Shown here: positions 15,924-25,295 of the stretch, in pieces
Position numbering within the stretch: position 1 is the first letter of the stretch
How the letters are laid out: every line of letters starts with the position of its first letter
Assembly (NCBI RefSeq): GCF_015711015.1
Contig: NZ_CP064653.1
Coordinates: 3,782,001 to 3,846,000, forward strand
Length of the DNA stretch: 64,000 nt
Origin: Methylomonas sp. LL1
GTDB taxonomy: Bacteria; Pseudomonadota; Gammaproteobacteria; Methylococcales; Methylomonadaceae
Direction: 5' to 3'
Notes under the pieces: generated by a model
Told to the model about the DNA's origin: nothing
The model's database searches: none
What the model saw: the letters and a program-made list of their open reading frames with translations, nothing else
Program-made: the position numbers and the translations under genes

Positions 15924-17057
15924 TTATCGGCTCTCGTTGTTCTCTGGGGTATAACAACCGGTTTTATCGGCAAACAGCCGAAACACCCAGCGGCAATAAA
16001 TCATTATCAACGGTAGCGCGAAGGCCGCCACGCCTAGCAAGGTCTGCAAGGCCAACTGGCTGGCACTGCTATCCCAGATCGTCAAGGAACTGTTCAGTGA
16101 GATATTGGATGGCAGTAAAAACGGAAACATCGAGATGCCGAAGGTTAATACGGCCATACCGACACAGATTGAACTGGCGATCATGGCCCGGTAAGCCTTA
16201 CCCATATACGCCAACCATACGGCAGCTCCGCCTCCGATAATGGTTAAAATCGGAATGCTCCACAGCATGGGCAGATGTTCGTAATTATCCAGCCACAATC
16301 CTTCGCCGCGTTTGACGAATTTCGCCAGTGGATTGGAGCGCGCGTTGGGGAATATGTCCGAGGTGATGTGATAGCCTTCCAGGTGGGTAATCCACATCCC
16401 GGCCGCGACAAACAAAATCAAGAAAGCCACGCCGGCGCGCAAAGTCATGGCTTGCGCCTGCTGTTGAAGCGAGCCTACTGTTTTCAACTGTAAAAACACA
16501 GCGCCATGCATCGCCAACAATGCCAGACAGGCGATGGCAATCAGCAGCGAAAACAGATTGAACAATCCGGCAAAGTCCCCCAAAAATAGTATCCGCATAT
16601 CGCTGTCCAGATGAAATGGAATACCTTTTAACAAATTACCCACCAATAGCCCCAATAGTGCCGCCGGCAACATGCCGCTAGCCGCCAGTACTTTGTAGCC
16701 ATATTGCCGCCATCGGACGTTGTCATGGGCATCCAGAAAATACAAGGCCAGCGGCCGCAATAAAATGCTCAGCAACACCAGTAGCAAAAGCAGATAAAAG
16801 CTGGACATCGCTACCGCATAAGCAATCGGCCAAGCGGCAAACACGATCGCCACCATGGCCACCAGCCAGGCCAAATTACCCAGACTGGTTGGAGCGATAC
16901 TATGGAGCAGACTTTGTTTGTCCTGATTGGTTTCCCCCAATATCGGCAACAACAACATTACTCCCAGCGTCAGACCTTCGGAGAGTGCAAGCCCCAGCAT
17001 CACCGCACCGAGTATGGCCCACCATATCAGCCGCAAAGATTCCAGATCGAATGTCAT
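15924..17057 (-). CDS. cydB: Cytochrome bd quinol oxidase subunit II
   Basis: A 377-residue polytopic subunit of cytochrome bd oxidase. It starts MTFDLESLRLIWWAILGAVM and has the usual helices and the TSDIFPNARSNPL segment seen in CydB. The region before 17057 in the long open frame is cydA read in another frame. Its start overlaps the cydA stop by 4 nt (ATGA), so the two are translated together. The small CydX subunit is not seen downstream. Low-oxygen respiration would fit a methanotroph. Confidence 0.93.
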   Translation of the reverse strand: MTFDLESLRLIWWAILGAVMLGLALSEGLTLGVMLLLPILGETNQDKQSLLHSIAPTSLGNLAWLVAMVAIVFAAWPIAYAVAMSSFYLLLLLVLLSILLRPLALYFLDAHDNVRWRQYGYKVLAASGMLPAALLGLLVGNLLKGIPFHLDSDMRILFLGDFAGLFNLFSLLIAIACLALLAMHGAVFLQLKTVGSLQQQAQAMTLRAGVAFLILFVAAGMWITHLEGYHITSDIFPNARSNPLAKFVKRGEGLWLDNYEHLPMLWSIPILTIIGGGAAVWLAYMGKAYRAMIASSICVGMAVLTFGISMFPFLLPSNISLNSSLTIWDSSASQLALQTLLGVAAFALPLIMIYCRWVFRLFADKTGCYTPENNESR

Positions 17058-18451
17058 TGTTCCACTCCCTTGGCGCTGATACGGCGATTGAGTATGGCTT
17101 GGCGCATCAAAAACAGCCCCGCGCCCAACAATACGATATAAACCAATACCAAAGCGGCGCTGCTGATGATCAATTGCGTGGTAGACAGCGACGACACGCC
17201 GACAAATGTTGGCAAAACTCCGGCCACGGCCCATGGCTGTATGCCGGCTTCGGCCACAAACCAGCCGCAAATGTTGGCCAGCCAGGGCAAGGGGGCCATG
17301 TAAACACTCAGCGACAGCATCCAGGTAGGCAGTGGTTTATTGGAAAATTCGCTGGCAACCGCCAACACAAACAATATCAGACTGAAAATACCGCAGGCGA
17401 TCATCAAACGATAACTCCCAAACAACAAGGAGGGATGCGCCGGCAAAGCCGATTGGGCGGCCATGCTGATTTGTTTGTCCTTGACGTCAACAATTTTTTT
17501 ATTCCAAGGGGTTACCAATAAGGCGTAACCCAAATCGGCTTTATGTTGGACAAATTCCGACAATACCTGCGGATCTTTATTGTCATCGCGGAGCTCCTGC
17601 AGCCGTGTATAAGCCGTGATACCGCTGCGGATACGGGTTTCGATCCCTGGCAACGGACTTTTATCGATTTCGGCATGAATGGCTGCGCGTTTGGCCTGTT
17701 GCACCGGATGGTTTAAGTTCGGCGTATCGTCTCCCAACCAGACTGTAACCGTTATCGCGACTAAACCCAGACCCGCGGCCAGCCTAAAACTAAGTCTAGC
17801 TAATTGATCGTCCTGCCGTTTTCGTAAATAGTAAGCACTGATCGCCATCAGCGTACCGGCAGCGGTGGCATAGCTGCCGGCGACGGTATGCAGGTATTTT
17901 GTAAGTACGGCCGGATTAGTCAGCAGTAAGTTAAAATCGGTCAATTCCATTCGGTAGGACTGATAGTTGAACTCGGCCGCCAGCGGGTTTTGCATCCATC
18001 CATTGGCCACCAAAATCCAATAAGCCGATACATTCACAGCCAGCGCGATTAACCAAGTTAATAGCAGATGCCGATATTTGCCCAGCTTATTCCAGCCGAA
18101 CCAATACGGCCCAAACAGAGCGGCAGCCAGGAAAAAACCGGTCAACGCTTCTATCGCCAAAGGTAACGCGAATATATCGCCGACATAATGCGAAAAATAC
18201 GAACCATTCAAGCCAAACTGCAATACAACCACTAACCGTGTGGCAACCGCCAAGGTAAAATTTATCGCGAAAATCCGCCCCCAGAACCGGGCCATGGTTT
18301 GGTAAATCGGCTTTCCCGTGAAGACGAAAGCCGATTCCGTCAACGCCAGCGGCAAGGCTAATCCAAGCGTTAGCGGGATGAACAAAAAATGCAGCATCGC
18401 AGTTATCGCAAACTGCCAGCGCGATAATTCGACAACGGTTTCGGAAATCAT
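17054..18451 (-). CDS. cydA: Cytochrome bd quinol oxidase subunit I, divergent
   Basis: A 465-residue quinol-oxidising, heme-carrying subunit of the inner membrane. Axial ligands are visible: His near 21 (AMLHFLFIP), His in YLHTVAGSY and Met in SYRLMIACG. The SHYVGDIFALPLAIEAL block retains Glu99 (E. coli numbering) but has FFLAAA where E. coli has FFLEST (Glu107). GRQPW is GIQPW and AAIEAEW is AAIHAEI. It is shorter than E. coli CydA, with a short Q-loop. The start at 18451 has a GAGG-like site. A functional oxidase is likely, but the quinol and proton sites differ. Confidence 0.88.
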   Translation of the reverse strand: MISETVVELSRWQFAITAMLHFLFIPLTLGLALPLALTESAFVFTGKPIYQTMARFWGRIFAINFTLAVATRLVVVLQFGLNGSYFSHYVGDIFALPLAIEALTGFFLAAALFGPYWFGWNKLGKYRHLLLTWLIALAVNVSAYWILVANGWMQNPLAAEFNYQSYRMELTDFNLLLTNPAVLTKYLHTVAGSYATAAGTLMAISAYYLRKRQDDQLARLSFRLAAGLGLVAITVTVWLGDDTPNLNHPVQQAKRAAIHAEIDKSPLPGIETRIRSGITAYTRLQELRDDNKDPQVLSEFVQHKADLGYALLVTPWNKKIVDVKDKQISMAAQSALPAHPSLLFGSYRLMIACGIFSLILFVLAVASEFSNKPLPTWMLSLSVYMAPLPWLANICGWFVAEAGIQPWAVAGVLPTFVGVSSLSTTQLIISSAALVLVYIVLLGAGLFLMRQAILNRRISAKGVEQ

Positions 18452-18804
18452 TCCTGCCTCTTGGTCTGCGTTACGAAAACCCGCAATTATAGATTTTTCG
18501 GGAGGATAGCGATGGTTTTTATGCCCGGTGCGGCCGTTGAAGGTCCTATTGAGCTGAATCCGTGTCCAGTTCAATATGCTTCACAGAGTATCAAACTCAA
18601 TGAGCAGGCTGTTAATTATTCGGATAAATTAAAGCCAAAAGACTTGTTCTTTTAGCTATCATGATATTTCGTTAATATTGTGCATAAAAAGTAAGCAATC
18701 TTAATCAAGTGCCTGCATGAGGCTTGAAAAGCCTTAGTCAATATTTCCAGGAAAGAATGTTTAGGTTAGTTGATAATCCCTGCTTCTAGCTTGTTTAACA
18801 GCTG

Positions 18805-19065
18805 TTAGTGAGAGCCGGATTTATTTTCTGCTTCGCGTAAATATTCAGACTCCCGAAATTCATAAAGATGGGTAATATCTTTAAAGGCATCGTCATCAAA
18901 GCCTTTGCGTTCCCCGCCCCTGGTGTCAAGTAGAAGCGTTGTGAAATAGTGGTCTATCTCGGGTTGATTCCAGAGCTCTATGATTTTATTTAAAACATGT
19001 GGATATTTTTGTTGCAAGGCGTATGGATACTCTCGCCCCATTACTTCAAACAAATTATGTTTCAT
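18805..19065 (-). CDS. Hypothetical small soluble protein
   Basis: 86 residues starting MKHNLFEVMGREYPYALQQK, acidic, helical, with no signal peptide and no Cys. A longer frame begins at 19233, but the ATG at 19065 has GGGG upstream and gives a plausible start. The segment PHVLNKIIELWNQPEIDHYF suggests a helical bundle. I do not recognise the family. It lies 180 nt after the radical SAM gene on the same strand. Confidence 0.6.
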   Translation of the reverse strand: MKHNLFEVMGREYPYALQQKYPHVLNKIIELWNQPEIDHYFTTLLLDTRGGERKGFDDDAFKDITHLYEFRESEYLREAENKSGSH

Positions 19066-19244
19066 ATTTAACCCCAGTTTTAATGACCAGAAACGGTGAG
19101 GTCCGATGCCTTTTCTAAAATTAGAACAGGTGCGGGGATGATAATATTGCAAAGCCTGGCGACGTTCAAATTGCCAAAAGCATGGCTTTAATTTTGGGTG
19201 ATCGATTTTGTCAATCCGGACGGATTCGAGCAATCGCCGAAACC

Positions 19245-20099
19245 CTATATGCTAACGCCGACATCATAGCCTAATGCTTGGATGTCGGCCGCAAATGAAT
19301 TCATTTCATCAAGACTGACTTTTGCCAATTCATCGGCCTCCGGCTGAAATGATTGCCGGGCTAGGCTATACAGCATGACTTTCTGCAACTTAATCTCTTG
19401 CTTGCGCGCTTCCCGCAAAAGTTCTAAATACGCCTGCTTTTCAGCATTCGACCAGACTTGATCCCGGTAATGCAACATGCAGGTTTGCAATTTGGTTGTG
19501 CATAACCGGCTGGCGATTTTTAGATTTTGCAGCAGCTTTTGCTGGTTTTGGCCGGTGTTGTTGATCAGTTTTCGGCCTTCGACCGTGGCGCTGTCGAGCT
19601 TAAACCACAGCTCGCCCCCATGGCGATGCAATTCAACTAAACCCTTTTGCACGGCCGGTTGATGCAACAAACTGCCATTGCTGATCAATACAAACTTTCC
19701 GGCCGGAAATATACCGGCTTCCGTGGCAATGTCCCCGATTAATTTCACGGCCTTGTCAAAATCCTTCAGGCTGGTTGGCTCGCCATTGCCGGAAATGGCA
19801 ATATCCTTGATGACTCGTTGGTCGACATCCAGATTAAATTGTTCGAAGAAATCACCATGCTGGACATAATCCAAGAAAAAACCTAATTCCTCCGCCAGCA
19901 ATTCGAAATCCATATCCGGTGCATTGCCGCGTTGCAAATCCGGCACTTGGCAATAAATACAGCGCCAATTGCAGGCGTTGTTGGGGTTGAAGTTGACACC
20001 TATCGACAGCCCGCCCGCCCTGCGGGATATGACAGGGTAAACGTATTTCAATCCCGCGACGTGGCGATCATGGTTGGTGGTTGATAGTTTTTGCGTCAT
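19245..20099 (-). CDS. Radical SAM protein beside the fhc operon
   Basis: A 284-residue radical SAM enzyme. The [4Fe-4S] motif C-x3-C-x2-C is in NACNWRCIYCQVP near residues 43-50. It is followed by the SAM-binding GNGEPTS motif and FVLISNGSLL. It resembles the MoaA/Wyosine-like barrel without the C-terminal auxiliary cluster. It is directly downstream of fhcC, separated by a hairpin (20120-20143). Position next to the H4MPT-dependent genes suggests a role in cofactor biosynthesis or modification, but that is inference. The reaction is unknown. Confidence 0.85.
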   Translation of the reverse strand: MTQKLSTTNHDRHVAGLKYVYPVISRRAGGLSIGVNFNPNNACNWRCIYCQVPDLQRGNAPDMDFELLAEELGFFLDYVQHGDFFEQFNLDVDQRVIKDIAISGNGEPTSLKDFDKAVKLIGDIATEAGIFPAGKFVLISNGSLLHQPAVQKGLVELHRHGGELWFKLDSATVEGRKLINNTGQNQQKLLQNLKIASRLCTTKLQTCMLHYRDQVWSNAEKQAYLELLREARKQEIKLQKVMLYSLARQSFQPEADELAKVSLDEMNSFAADIQALGYDVGVSI

Positions 20100-20119
20100 T
20101 TAAGGCCTGGGGCCAATGG

Positions 20120-20143
20120 AAACTGGGGCGGTTGCCCCAGTTT
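20120..20143 (-). terminator. Hairpin between fhcC and the radical SAM gene
   Basis: A perfect 10-bp stem (AAACTGGGGC with GCCCCAGTTT) with a 4-nt loop sits 15 nt after the fhcC stop and 20 nt before the next start. No T-run follows on the minus strand. It may be a partial terminator or a 3'-end stabiliser that sets radical SAM expression below fhc expression. Confidence 0.5.
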
Positions 20144-20158
20144 GGAGAGGGGTGAGCG

Positions 20159-20971
20159 TTAGATTTTGACTAATACTTCACCGCGTCCAGTCTCCGCCAT
20201 GTCGCCGCCATAACGTTGCACCCGGTTAAATGCCGCGCTGCTGTCGGCAAAGCGCGAATTCAGTGATTTGAACGAGGCAAACAGCAGCGGCAAAAACGCC
20301 AGGGTATGTGAGCCGCAGTCGTTGAAAGTGGCGGACAATTGCGGCGGGTTCCACAACAGCAAGGTGCCGCGCCGCATGGCATAGCCGAGATAACGGCCGG
20401 TGTTGCCCATCACGGCGATGGTGCCGGCCACCATACGTGAGCCGCAATAATCGCCGGCATTGCCTTCGATTAAAATCTGACCTCGGCGCATGTGGTCGCC
20501 GGCGCGCTGGCCGACGTTGCCTTTCACCAGTACGATGCCGCCTTTCATACCCTGCTTGTTGCCGGGCAAGGCGCCGCCGAGGAAGTCGCCTGCGTTGCCG
20601 TCGATCTGCAGAAGGCCGTTTTTCATTTCGCAGGCTGCGTATAAGCCGGCATCGCCGGTTACACAAATACAGCCGGATTTCATTTGCATGCCTAGATAGG
20701 CTCCGGCATCGCCTTGCACGCTGATGCTGCCGCCATCCATTTCCTTGCCGATGAAATCCAGTTTAGCGGTAGCGTTGGCGATAATGATTTCCTGGGTGTT
20801 CTTGCCGGTGATATAAAACAATTCGTCGACGCGCAGTTTACGCTTGCCGTTTTGTAGTTCGATGGCGGCGATGGCATCAACATCCAAACCTTGCAGCTTT
20901 TGGCATACCAGTGGCGACATATCGACGCGCTGAGCAGTGGGCTGTTTCAGGGTAAAGGTTAACGCGCTCAT
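20159..20971 (-). CDS. fhcC: Formyltransferase/hydrolase complex subunit C
   Basis: A 270-residue homologue of formylmethanofuran dehydrogenase subunit C, a structural subunit of the Fhc complex. The beta-helix of GxxG-type repeats is clear (GDAGAYLGMQMKSG, GNAGDFLGG, GNVGQRAGDHMRRG, GNAGDYCGSRM, GNTGRYLGYAM). The ATG at 20971 overlaps the fhcD stop by 4 nt. Last of fhcB-A-D-C, all on the minus strand. The complex converts formyl-H4MPT to formate through methanofuran during formaldehyde oxidation. Confidence 0.95.
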   Translation of the reverse strand: MSALTFTLKQPTAQRVDMSPLVCQKLQGLDVDAIAAIELQNGKRKLRVDELFYITGKNTQEIIIANATAKLDFIGKEMDGGSISVQGDAGAYLGMQMKSGCICVTGDAGLYAACEMKNGLLQIDGNAGDFLGGALPGNKQGMKGGIVLVKGNVGQRAGDHMRRGQILIEGNAGDYCGSRMVAGTIAVMGNTGRYLGYAMRRGTLLLWNPPQLSATFNDCGSHTLAFLPLLFASFKSLNSRFADSSAAFNRVQRYGGDMAETGRGEVLVKI

Positions 20972-21864
20972 GCCATGATCTCCTGCAGATGAAAGTGAAA
21001 CGGTCCCAGTTTGCCGCCGTAATTGCCGGCGCTGATGCGTTTGATGCCGTTGGCGGCGCCCAAGTCGCACACGGCTTGAATGCCGACCCGCATCGCCTTG
21101 TCGATGTCTTCCTTGGATAAACCGTCGATGACGATCTCCATCACCGATTCGATTTCCGGCGACAAGTCGGTTTTGGTCATGCCTTTCAAGGTCGGGCAGA
21201 AGGCGTCGTTGGTCGATGCGCCCAGCGCCGGATATTTGGAGCCGACCTTGGAGCCGGAACGCACCACGCCGCCGGGGAAGGGCATGATGACGTTGGGTAT
21301 TTTACGCATCTCTTCAATGGCTGCTTCGCAGGCCGCCAGGGCTTGGGGTTGCGATTCGGCCAAGACCAGGAAGTTGCCGCCGCCGACTGCATCCACCATG
21401 CCGGTGGTGGCTTCGGTTAGAAACTCGCCGTCCATCACCGGCACCCGCCAGTAGCGCTTGCCGCCGATTTTCTTAGCCACCTGGAAGCCGTCGCCGAAGT
21501 AGCGCAGGTTTTTGCCCAATGGAATCGGTTTGCCGCCTTCGATGCCGGCGAACAGCGCCGAGGTTGGCGAGGTCAACACGCATTGGCCGGCGCGGGTTTC
21601 CAGTTGTTTGGCCAGACCCTTGCCTCCCATGGCGTAAATCATGATAGCCACGCCGGGGCGTCCGTCCGGGGTTTCCTCCGGGCTCAACACCCGTTCTATG
21701 CCCGCTTCGCAGCCGCAGGCAATCACGGAAGTGGCAAAGCCGGTCATGGCTTGCGCGGAAATCATCGCCCATTTCTCGTTCTGGGCGGTGATGATGGCTC
21801 GCGTGGCCTTCATCGGGAAGGCTTCGGCAAAGGTTTGGTCTATGGTTACGCCGTTAATGATCAT
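20968..21864 (-). CDS. fhcD: Formylmethanofuran:H4MPT formyltransferase
   Basis: A 298-residue Ftr-type enzyme that moves the formyl group from formyl-H4MPT to methanofuran (methylofuran). It begins MIINGVTIDQTFAEAFPMKA, the conserved Ftr N-terminus, and keeps CGCEAGIE, PDGRPG and the GNYGGKLGPFHFHL end. It overlaps fhcA upstream and fhcC downstream by 4 nt each, so translation is tightly coupled. Full family length. Confidence 0.97.
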   Translation of the reverse strand: MIINGVTIDQTFAEAFPMKATRAIITAQNEKWAMISAQAMTGFATSVIACGCEAGIERVLSPEETPDGRPGVAIMIYAMGGKGLAKQLETRAGQCVLTSPTSALFAGIEGGKPIPLGKNLRYFGDGFQVAKKIGGKRYWRVPVMDGEFLTEATTGMVDAVGGGNFLVLAESQPQALAACEAAIEEMRKIPNVIMPFPGGVVRSGSKVGSKYPALGASTNDAFCPTLKGMTKTDLSPEIESVMEIVIDGLSKEDIDKAMRVGIQAVCDLGAANGIKRISAGNYGGKLGPFHFHLQEIMA

Positions 21865-23525
21865 GCTGCACCTCTTAGTGGATGCGCCGTCAAACTGCCG
21901 CGTCCGTCTTCGCTAATTTCGTCGTCGCTGATTTTAAAGTTGCCGAGTTTCATAGTCAGGTATTTGTCGAAATACGGCTTGAGGTCATTTTCGATAGACA
22001 AATCGTATTCCGGCTTGACGATGTGGGTGGTTCCCCAGGTGACTTTGACGACTTGGCCGTCTTTGACCACCAGTTCGCCGTCCTTGAACACGTAATCCGG
22101 TTTGGTGAACATCGCCTGTCTATCGGCATTTTCGGTGTAGACGGTGATGTCGGCCCAGTTGCCGGCACTCAGCGCGCCTCTGTCTTTCAAGCCTATGATG
22201 CGGGCCGCGCCGGCGCGGGTCATGATGGCGATTTCGTTGAAGCTGTATTCGCGTTCGATGGATGCCAGTGTGGTCATCTTCTGCGCTTCCGGGTGAATAG
22301 TCGCCAGCATGTCGTTGCGGAAGCTTCTGTCCATCAGCAGACGGATCAAATGCGGATAGCTGGTGAACGGCGCGCCGTTGGGGTGGTCGGTGGTCAGGAA
22401 TATTCGCCACGGATCTTCGACCAGCAGGAAAATTTCCAAACCAATGGCCCATTGCAAGGCGTTGACGAAGTTCTGGTCCTTGTATTTAAACGGCACCACG
22501 CCACAGCCGGCATCGCATTCGATGTCCATGCACACCCATTTGTTGGGGCTGGCGAAGCGGTGGTTGGCATGTTGGCGCATGTTGTCGCCGGAGGCGGTAA
22601 CGGTTTGTCCGAACAAGATCTGGCCGACGTCGGCGGTGATGTTGGGGTTACTGTTGATCGCTTCGGCAATTTGCGCGGCGCCGGAGGAGAATTTGAAATC
22701 GCCTTCGGTGCCGTAGCTATGGAACTGGATATGGGTTAAGTGCATCGGCAAGCCTTCGACTCCTTGAATCGTGTTCAAGGTGGTGTCGACGTTGCCGGGT
22801 ACCCCCAGGTTACAGCCATGCACGTGCAGCGGGTGAGTCAGTCCGATTTCCTGGACCGCGCGGGCCAGGGTTTGCAGGATTTGACGCGGCGTGACGTTGT
22901 AATAGGCGTTTTGCTCGTCCAGATCCAGTTTGCGCTGGTTAAATTTGAAGGCGTTGATGCCGCCGGCGTTAACGACCTTGATGCCTATGCCTTTCGCCGC
23001 TTGCAGGGTCCAGGCCACGTAATCGTTGATGGCTTTCTGGTCCTTGTTGGCTGTCATCATGCGCAGCAGGAAATCGTCGCTGCCCATCAATACATAGCCG
23101 CCCTTATCCAGAATCGGCATGTCGCCCATTTCCATGTGGGCTTGGCGGGCGTTGATCGGCAATACCGCGGGCTCGAAACCGGCGGTGTAGCCCATCTCGG
23201 CGTAACGGTAGCCGGCGACATAGGTGCTAGGCATGGCGTGGCCGTTGCCGGAGCGAGTGATGTGGGTGCGGGGCACCGGGTCCATGCGGTGGTCTTCCGG
23301 CAGCAGGGTGCGGGCGATATTGCCCTTGCCGCCGCCGATGTGGGTGTGCATGTCGATGGCGCCGGACATCACTACCTTGCCGCGCAAATCGTATTCCCGG
23401 TCGACCGGTGCGCCGTCCGTCGGGGGGGCGACGATGCGGCCATCCCGGATGTAAATGTCTTGTTGCTGACCGTCGATGCCGCTGGCCGGATCGTAAACGG
23501 TTCCACCTGTGAGTTTTATCAGCAT
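21861..23525 (-). CDS. fhcA: Formyltransferase/hydrolase complex subunit A
   Basis: A 554-residue amidohydrolase-fold subunit that hydrolyses formylmethanofuran to formate. Metal-binding features are MSGAIDMHTHIGGGKGN near residue 53, the conserved lysine region, HVHGCNLG, HLTHIQFHSYG and the Asp in LTTDHPNGAPFTSYPH. It is close in layout to FwdA/FmdA. It starts 9 nt after the fhcB stop and overlaps fhcD by 4 nt. Long open frames on the opposite strand are codon-bias shadows. Confidence 0.96.
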   Translation of the reverse strand: MLIKLTGGTVYDPASGIDGQQQDIYIRDGRIVAPPTDGAPVDREYDLRGKVVMSGAIDMHTHIGGGKGNIARTLLPEDHRMDPVPRTHITRSGNGHAMPSTYVAGYRYAEMGYTAGFEPAVLPINARQAHMEMGDMPILDKGGYVLMGSDDFLLRMMTANKDQKAINDYVAWTLQAAKGIGIKVVNAGGINAFKFNQRKLDLDEQNAYYNVTPRQILQTLARAVQEIGLTHPLHVHGCNLGVPGNVDTTLNTIQGVEGLPMHLTHIQFHSYGTEGDFKFSSGAAQIAEAINSNPNITADVGQILFGQTVTASGDNMRQHANHRFASPNKWVCMDIECDAGCGVVPFKYKDQNFVNALQWAIGLEIFLLVEDPWRIFLTTDHPNGAPFTSYPHLIRLLMDRSFRNDMLATIHPEAQKMTTLASIEREYSFNEIAIMTRAGAARIIGLKDRGALSAGNWADITVYTENADRQAMFTKPDYVFKDGELVVKDGQVVKVTWGTTHIVKPEYDLSIENDLKPYFDKYLTMKLGNFKISDDEISEDGRGSLTAHPLRGAA

Positions 23526-23534
23526 GTTTTGATC

Positions 23535-24794
23535 CTAAAGAGCTTGTTCGATGGCGGACAATACTTCGGCGGTGCTGGGCAGGCCGGAGTCGCGCAGTTT
23601 TTTCAGGCGGATGGCCACCACATTATCCAGACGGTAAGCGTGGCCCGGATGATCGATGCCGGGGGTGCCGACCGGAATGAAGACGTCGGGTTCCTTATCG
23701 AATTTCATGCCGGAACGGCCGACGACGATGGTCGGCAAGTCGGATTTTTGCGGCCGAGCGTTGCTATTGAAGGCTTGTACCCAAAGCAAGGCATCGGCTT
23801 CGCCATTGTTGACCATGGCTTGGCTGTCGTACAGGAACGGATCGTACTCGGGATAACCTCGGGCGAAATTGACGCGCGCCGGATAGCCGGTGGTCCAGCC
23901 GCAAACCTGGTTGGCGGTTTGGTCGCCTTCCTTGCCACCCAAAGGAAAACCGGAGCAGCGCGTGTCTTGCAGATTGATGTCGCGGACGATGTTGCAGATG
24001 GCCTGCACTGTTAGTTCCGCATGGTCGTAAGACAAGGCTGCCGCGCCCCACAGCACTACGCTATAACGGGCGGCTTTCAGTTTATCGGCGATGGCTTGCA
24101 GATCACTGATGGCGATGCCGGCGACGCTTTGCGCTTGCAGCAAACGGCCTTTGATTAAGGCGGATAATGCGGCGGTAACGTCCGGCAAATCGGAGTCCGA
24201 GCAACAATGCACGGTCGCCTGGCGTCCGGACGGAGAAGTCGATGCGTTGCCGGAGGGTGCCTTGCCCAAGTAAATGATTTCGCGGTTGGCGGTGTCGTCC
24301 AGAAACATGGCTTCCTGGTTCCACAGATAACGCTCGAAGAAGCGCGGCGCGAAAGCCTCCAAATCGGCACCGACGATCAGCAGCAGATCGCAGCGATTTT
24401 TCAGTTCGGCTAGCGTGGTGTTCATCCAACCCGAATCCTGCAAGGCCAGTAGATTGCGGCGGGCGGCCGGGAAATTAATGTTATCGACCACCGCGCCGGT
24501 TTTATCGGCCAGGGCCAGCAGGGCTCGCATGCCGTTGACGTCGGTGGCGCAACCGCCGATTACCGGTTGGCTGGTATCGCGCAACAATTGCGCGGCTTTG
24601 GCTACGGCGGCGTCCAGGCTGGCCGCTTGACCGCTGACTCTGGGGTTGGTATCGGCGATCGGCTGTTCAAAAGCCGGGGTATTAATGGCGCAACCATTGG
24701 TGCTTACTTTTAGGCTCACACCGTCGACTTGTATCGCTAGGTCGTCGGTGCCGATACCGCAGAACGGGCTGGGTATCTCAGTGATTTCAGTCAT
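23535..24794 (-). CDS. fhcB: Formyltransferase/hydrolase complex subunit B
   Basis: A 419-residue homologue of the molybdopterin-type subunit FwdB/FmdB. It starts MTEITEIPSPFCGIGTDDL; the later segments GGCATDVNGMRALLALADKT and the ADLEAFAPRFFERYLW region follow the FwdB order. In methylotrophs this subunit lacks redox cofactors and the complex works as a hydrolase (established). Consistent with that, the N-terminal cluster motif is reduced to single Cys residues. A longer frame begins at 24881, but the ATG at 24794 is conserved-looking and 10 nt after the pterin dehydratase stop. Confidence 0.94.
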   Translation of the reverse strand: MTEITEIPSPFCGIGTDDLAIQVDGVSLKVSTNGCAINTPAFEQPIADTNPRVSGQAASLDAAVAKAAQLLRDTSQPVIGGCATDVNGMRALLALADKTGAVVDNINFPAARRNLLALQDSGWMNTTLAELKNRCDLLLIVGADLEAFAPRFFERYLWNQEAMFLDDTANREIIYLGKAPSGNASTSPSGRQATVHCCSDSDLPDVTAALSALIKGRLLQAQSVAGIAISDLQAIADKLKAARYSVVLWGAAALSYDHAELTVQAICNIVRDINLQDTRCSGFPLGGKEGDQTANQVCGWTTGYPARVNFARGYPEYDPFLYDSQAMVNNGEADALLWVQAFNSNARPQKSDLPTIVVGRSGMKFDKEPDVFIPVGTPGIDHPGHAYRLDNVVAIRLKKLRDSGLPSTAEVLSAIEQAL

Positions 24795-24804
24795 GTTGCT
24801 GTCC

Positions 24805-25182
24805 TCAGTCTTGTTTGATGTATTTGAAACGCGGATCGTCCGGCGTGCCTTCAAAGACGCCGTTGGACGTGGTTGCGGCATCCCACATCACCACGTCTTC
24901 GATTTTTTTTGCCAAGGCGAAATCTTTTTCGGTCACGCCCTTGGCGGCATGGGTGACCAGTTTCACGATCACAAACGCATAGGAAACGGTTAAATCCGGA
25001 TGATGCCAGGCTTTTTCAGCCAGATGGCCGACGGTATTGACCACCATTAACGTGGCTTTCCAGCCGCTGGTCTTGAATTTTCGGCGTATCCAGCCGTTTT
25101 CGTAATACCAGTGTGGTAATTCCGTGCCGAGTCTGCTGATGATTTCGGCTTCGGACATGGCGGTTTGAATATCGTGAGTCAT
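24805..25182 (-). CDS. 4a-hydroxytetrahydrobiopterin dehydratase (PCD/DCoH family)
   Basis: A 125-residue pterin-4a-carbinolamine dehydratase-like protein. The signature E-K-x2-H-H-P-x5-Y-x9-H is visible (EKAWHHPDLTVSYAFVIVKL, then VTH). It has a longer C-terminus (VEGTPDDPRFKYI-like) than the human enzyme. It is first in the fhc operon, 10 nt before fhcB. In this context it may act in tetrahydromethanopterin or other pterin metabolism rather than aromatic amino acid hydroxylation; that is inferred from position. Confidence 0.9.
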   Translation of the reverse strand: MTHDIQTAMSEAEIISRLGTELPHWYYENGWIRRKFKTSGWKATLMVVNTVGHLAEKAWHHPDLTVSYAFVIVKLVTHAAKGVTEKDFALAKKIEDVVMWDAATTSNGVFEGTPDDPRFKYIKQD

Positions 25183-25295
25183 GGCCTTTTCCCCGCAAAT
25201 GAGTAACGTCGCATTCTATCGCACAGTTTTGCCGGTGTCTGCAACGCCTGGCTCGGCCGGGGATTGATATGGATTGTCCGGCATTTGCGGCGACT

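Noticed and set aside
22740-24014. 424-residue plus-strand ORF opposite fhcA/fhcB
   Set aside because: A shadow of the codon bias of fhcA and fhcB, both clearly identified on the minus strand; no domain in the antisense product.
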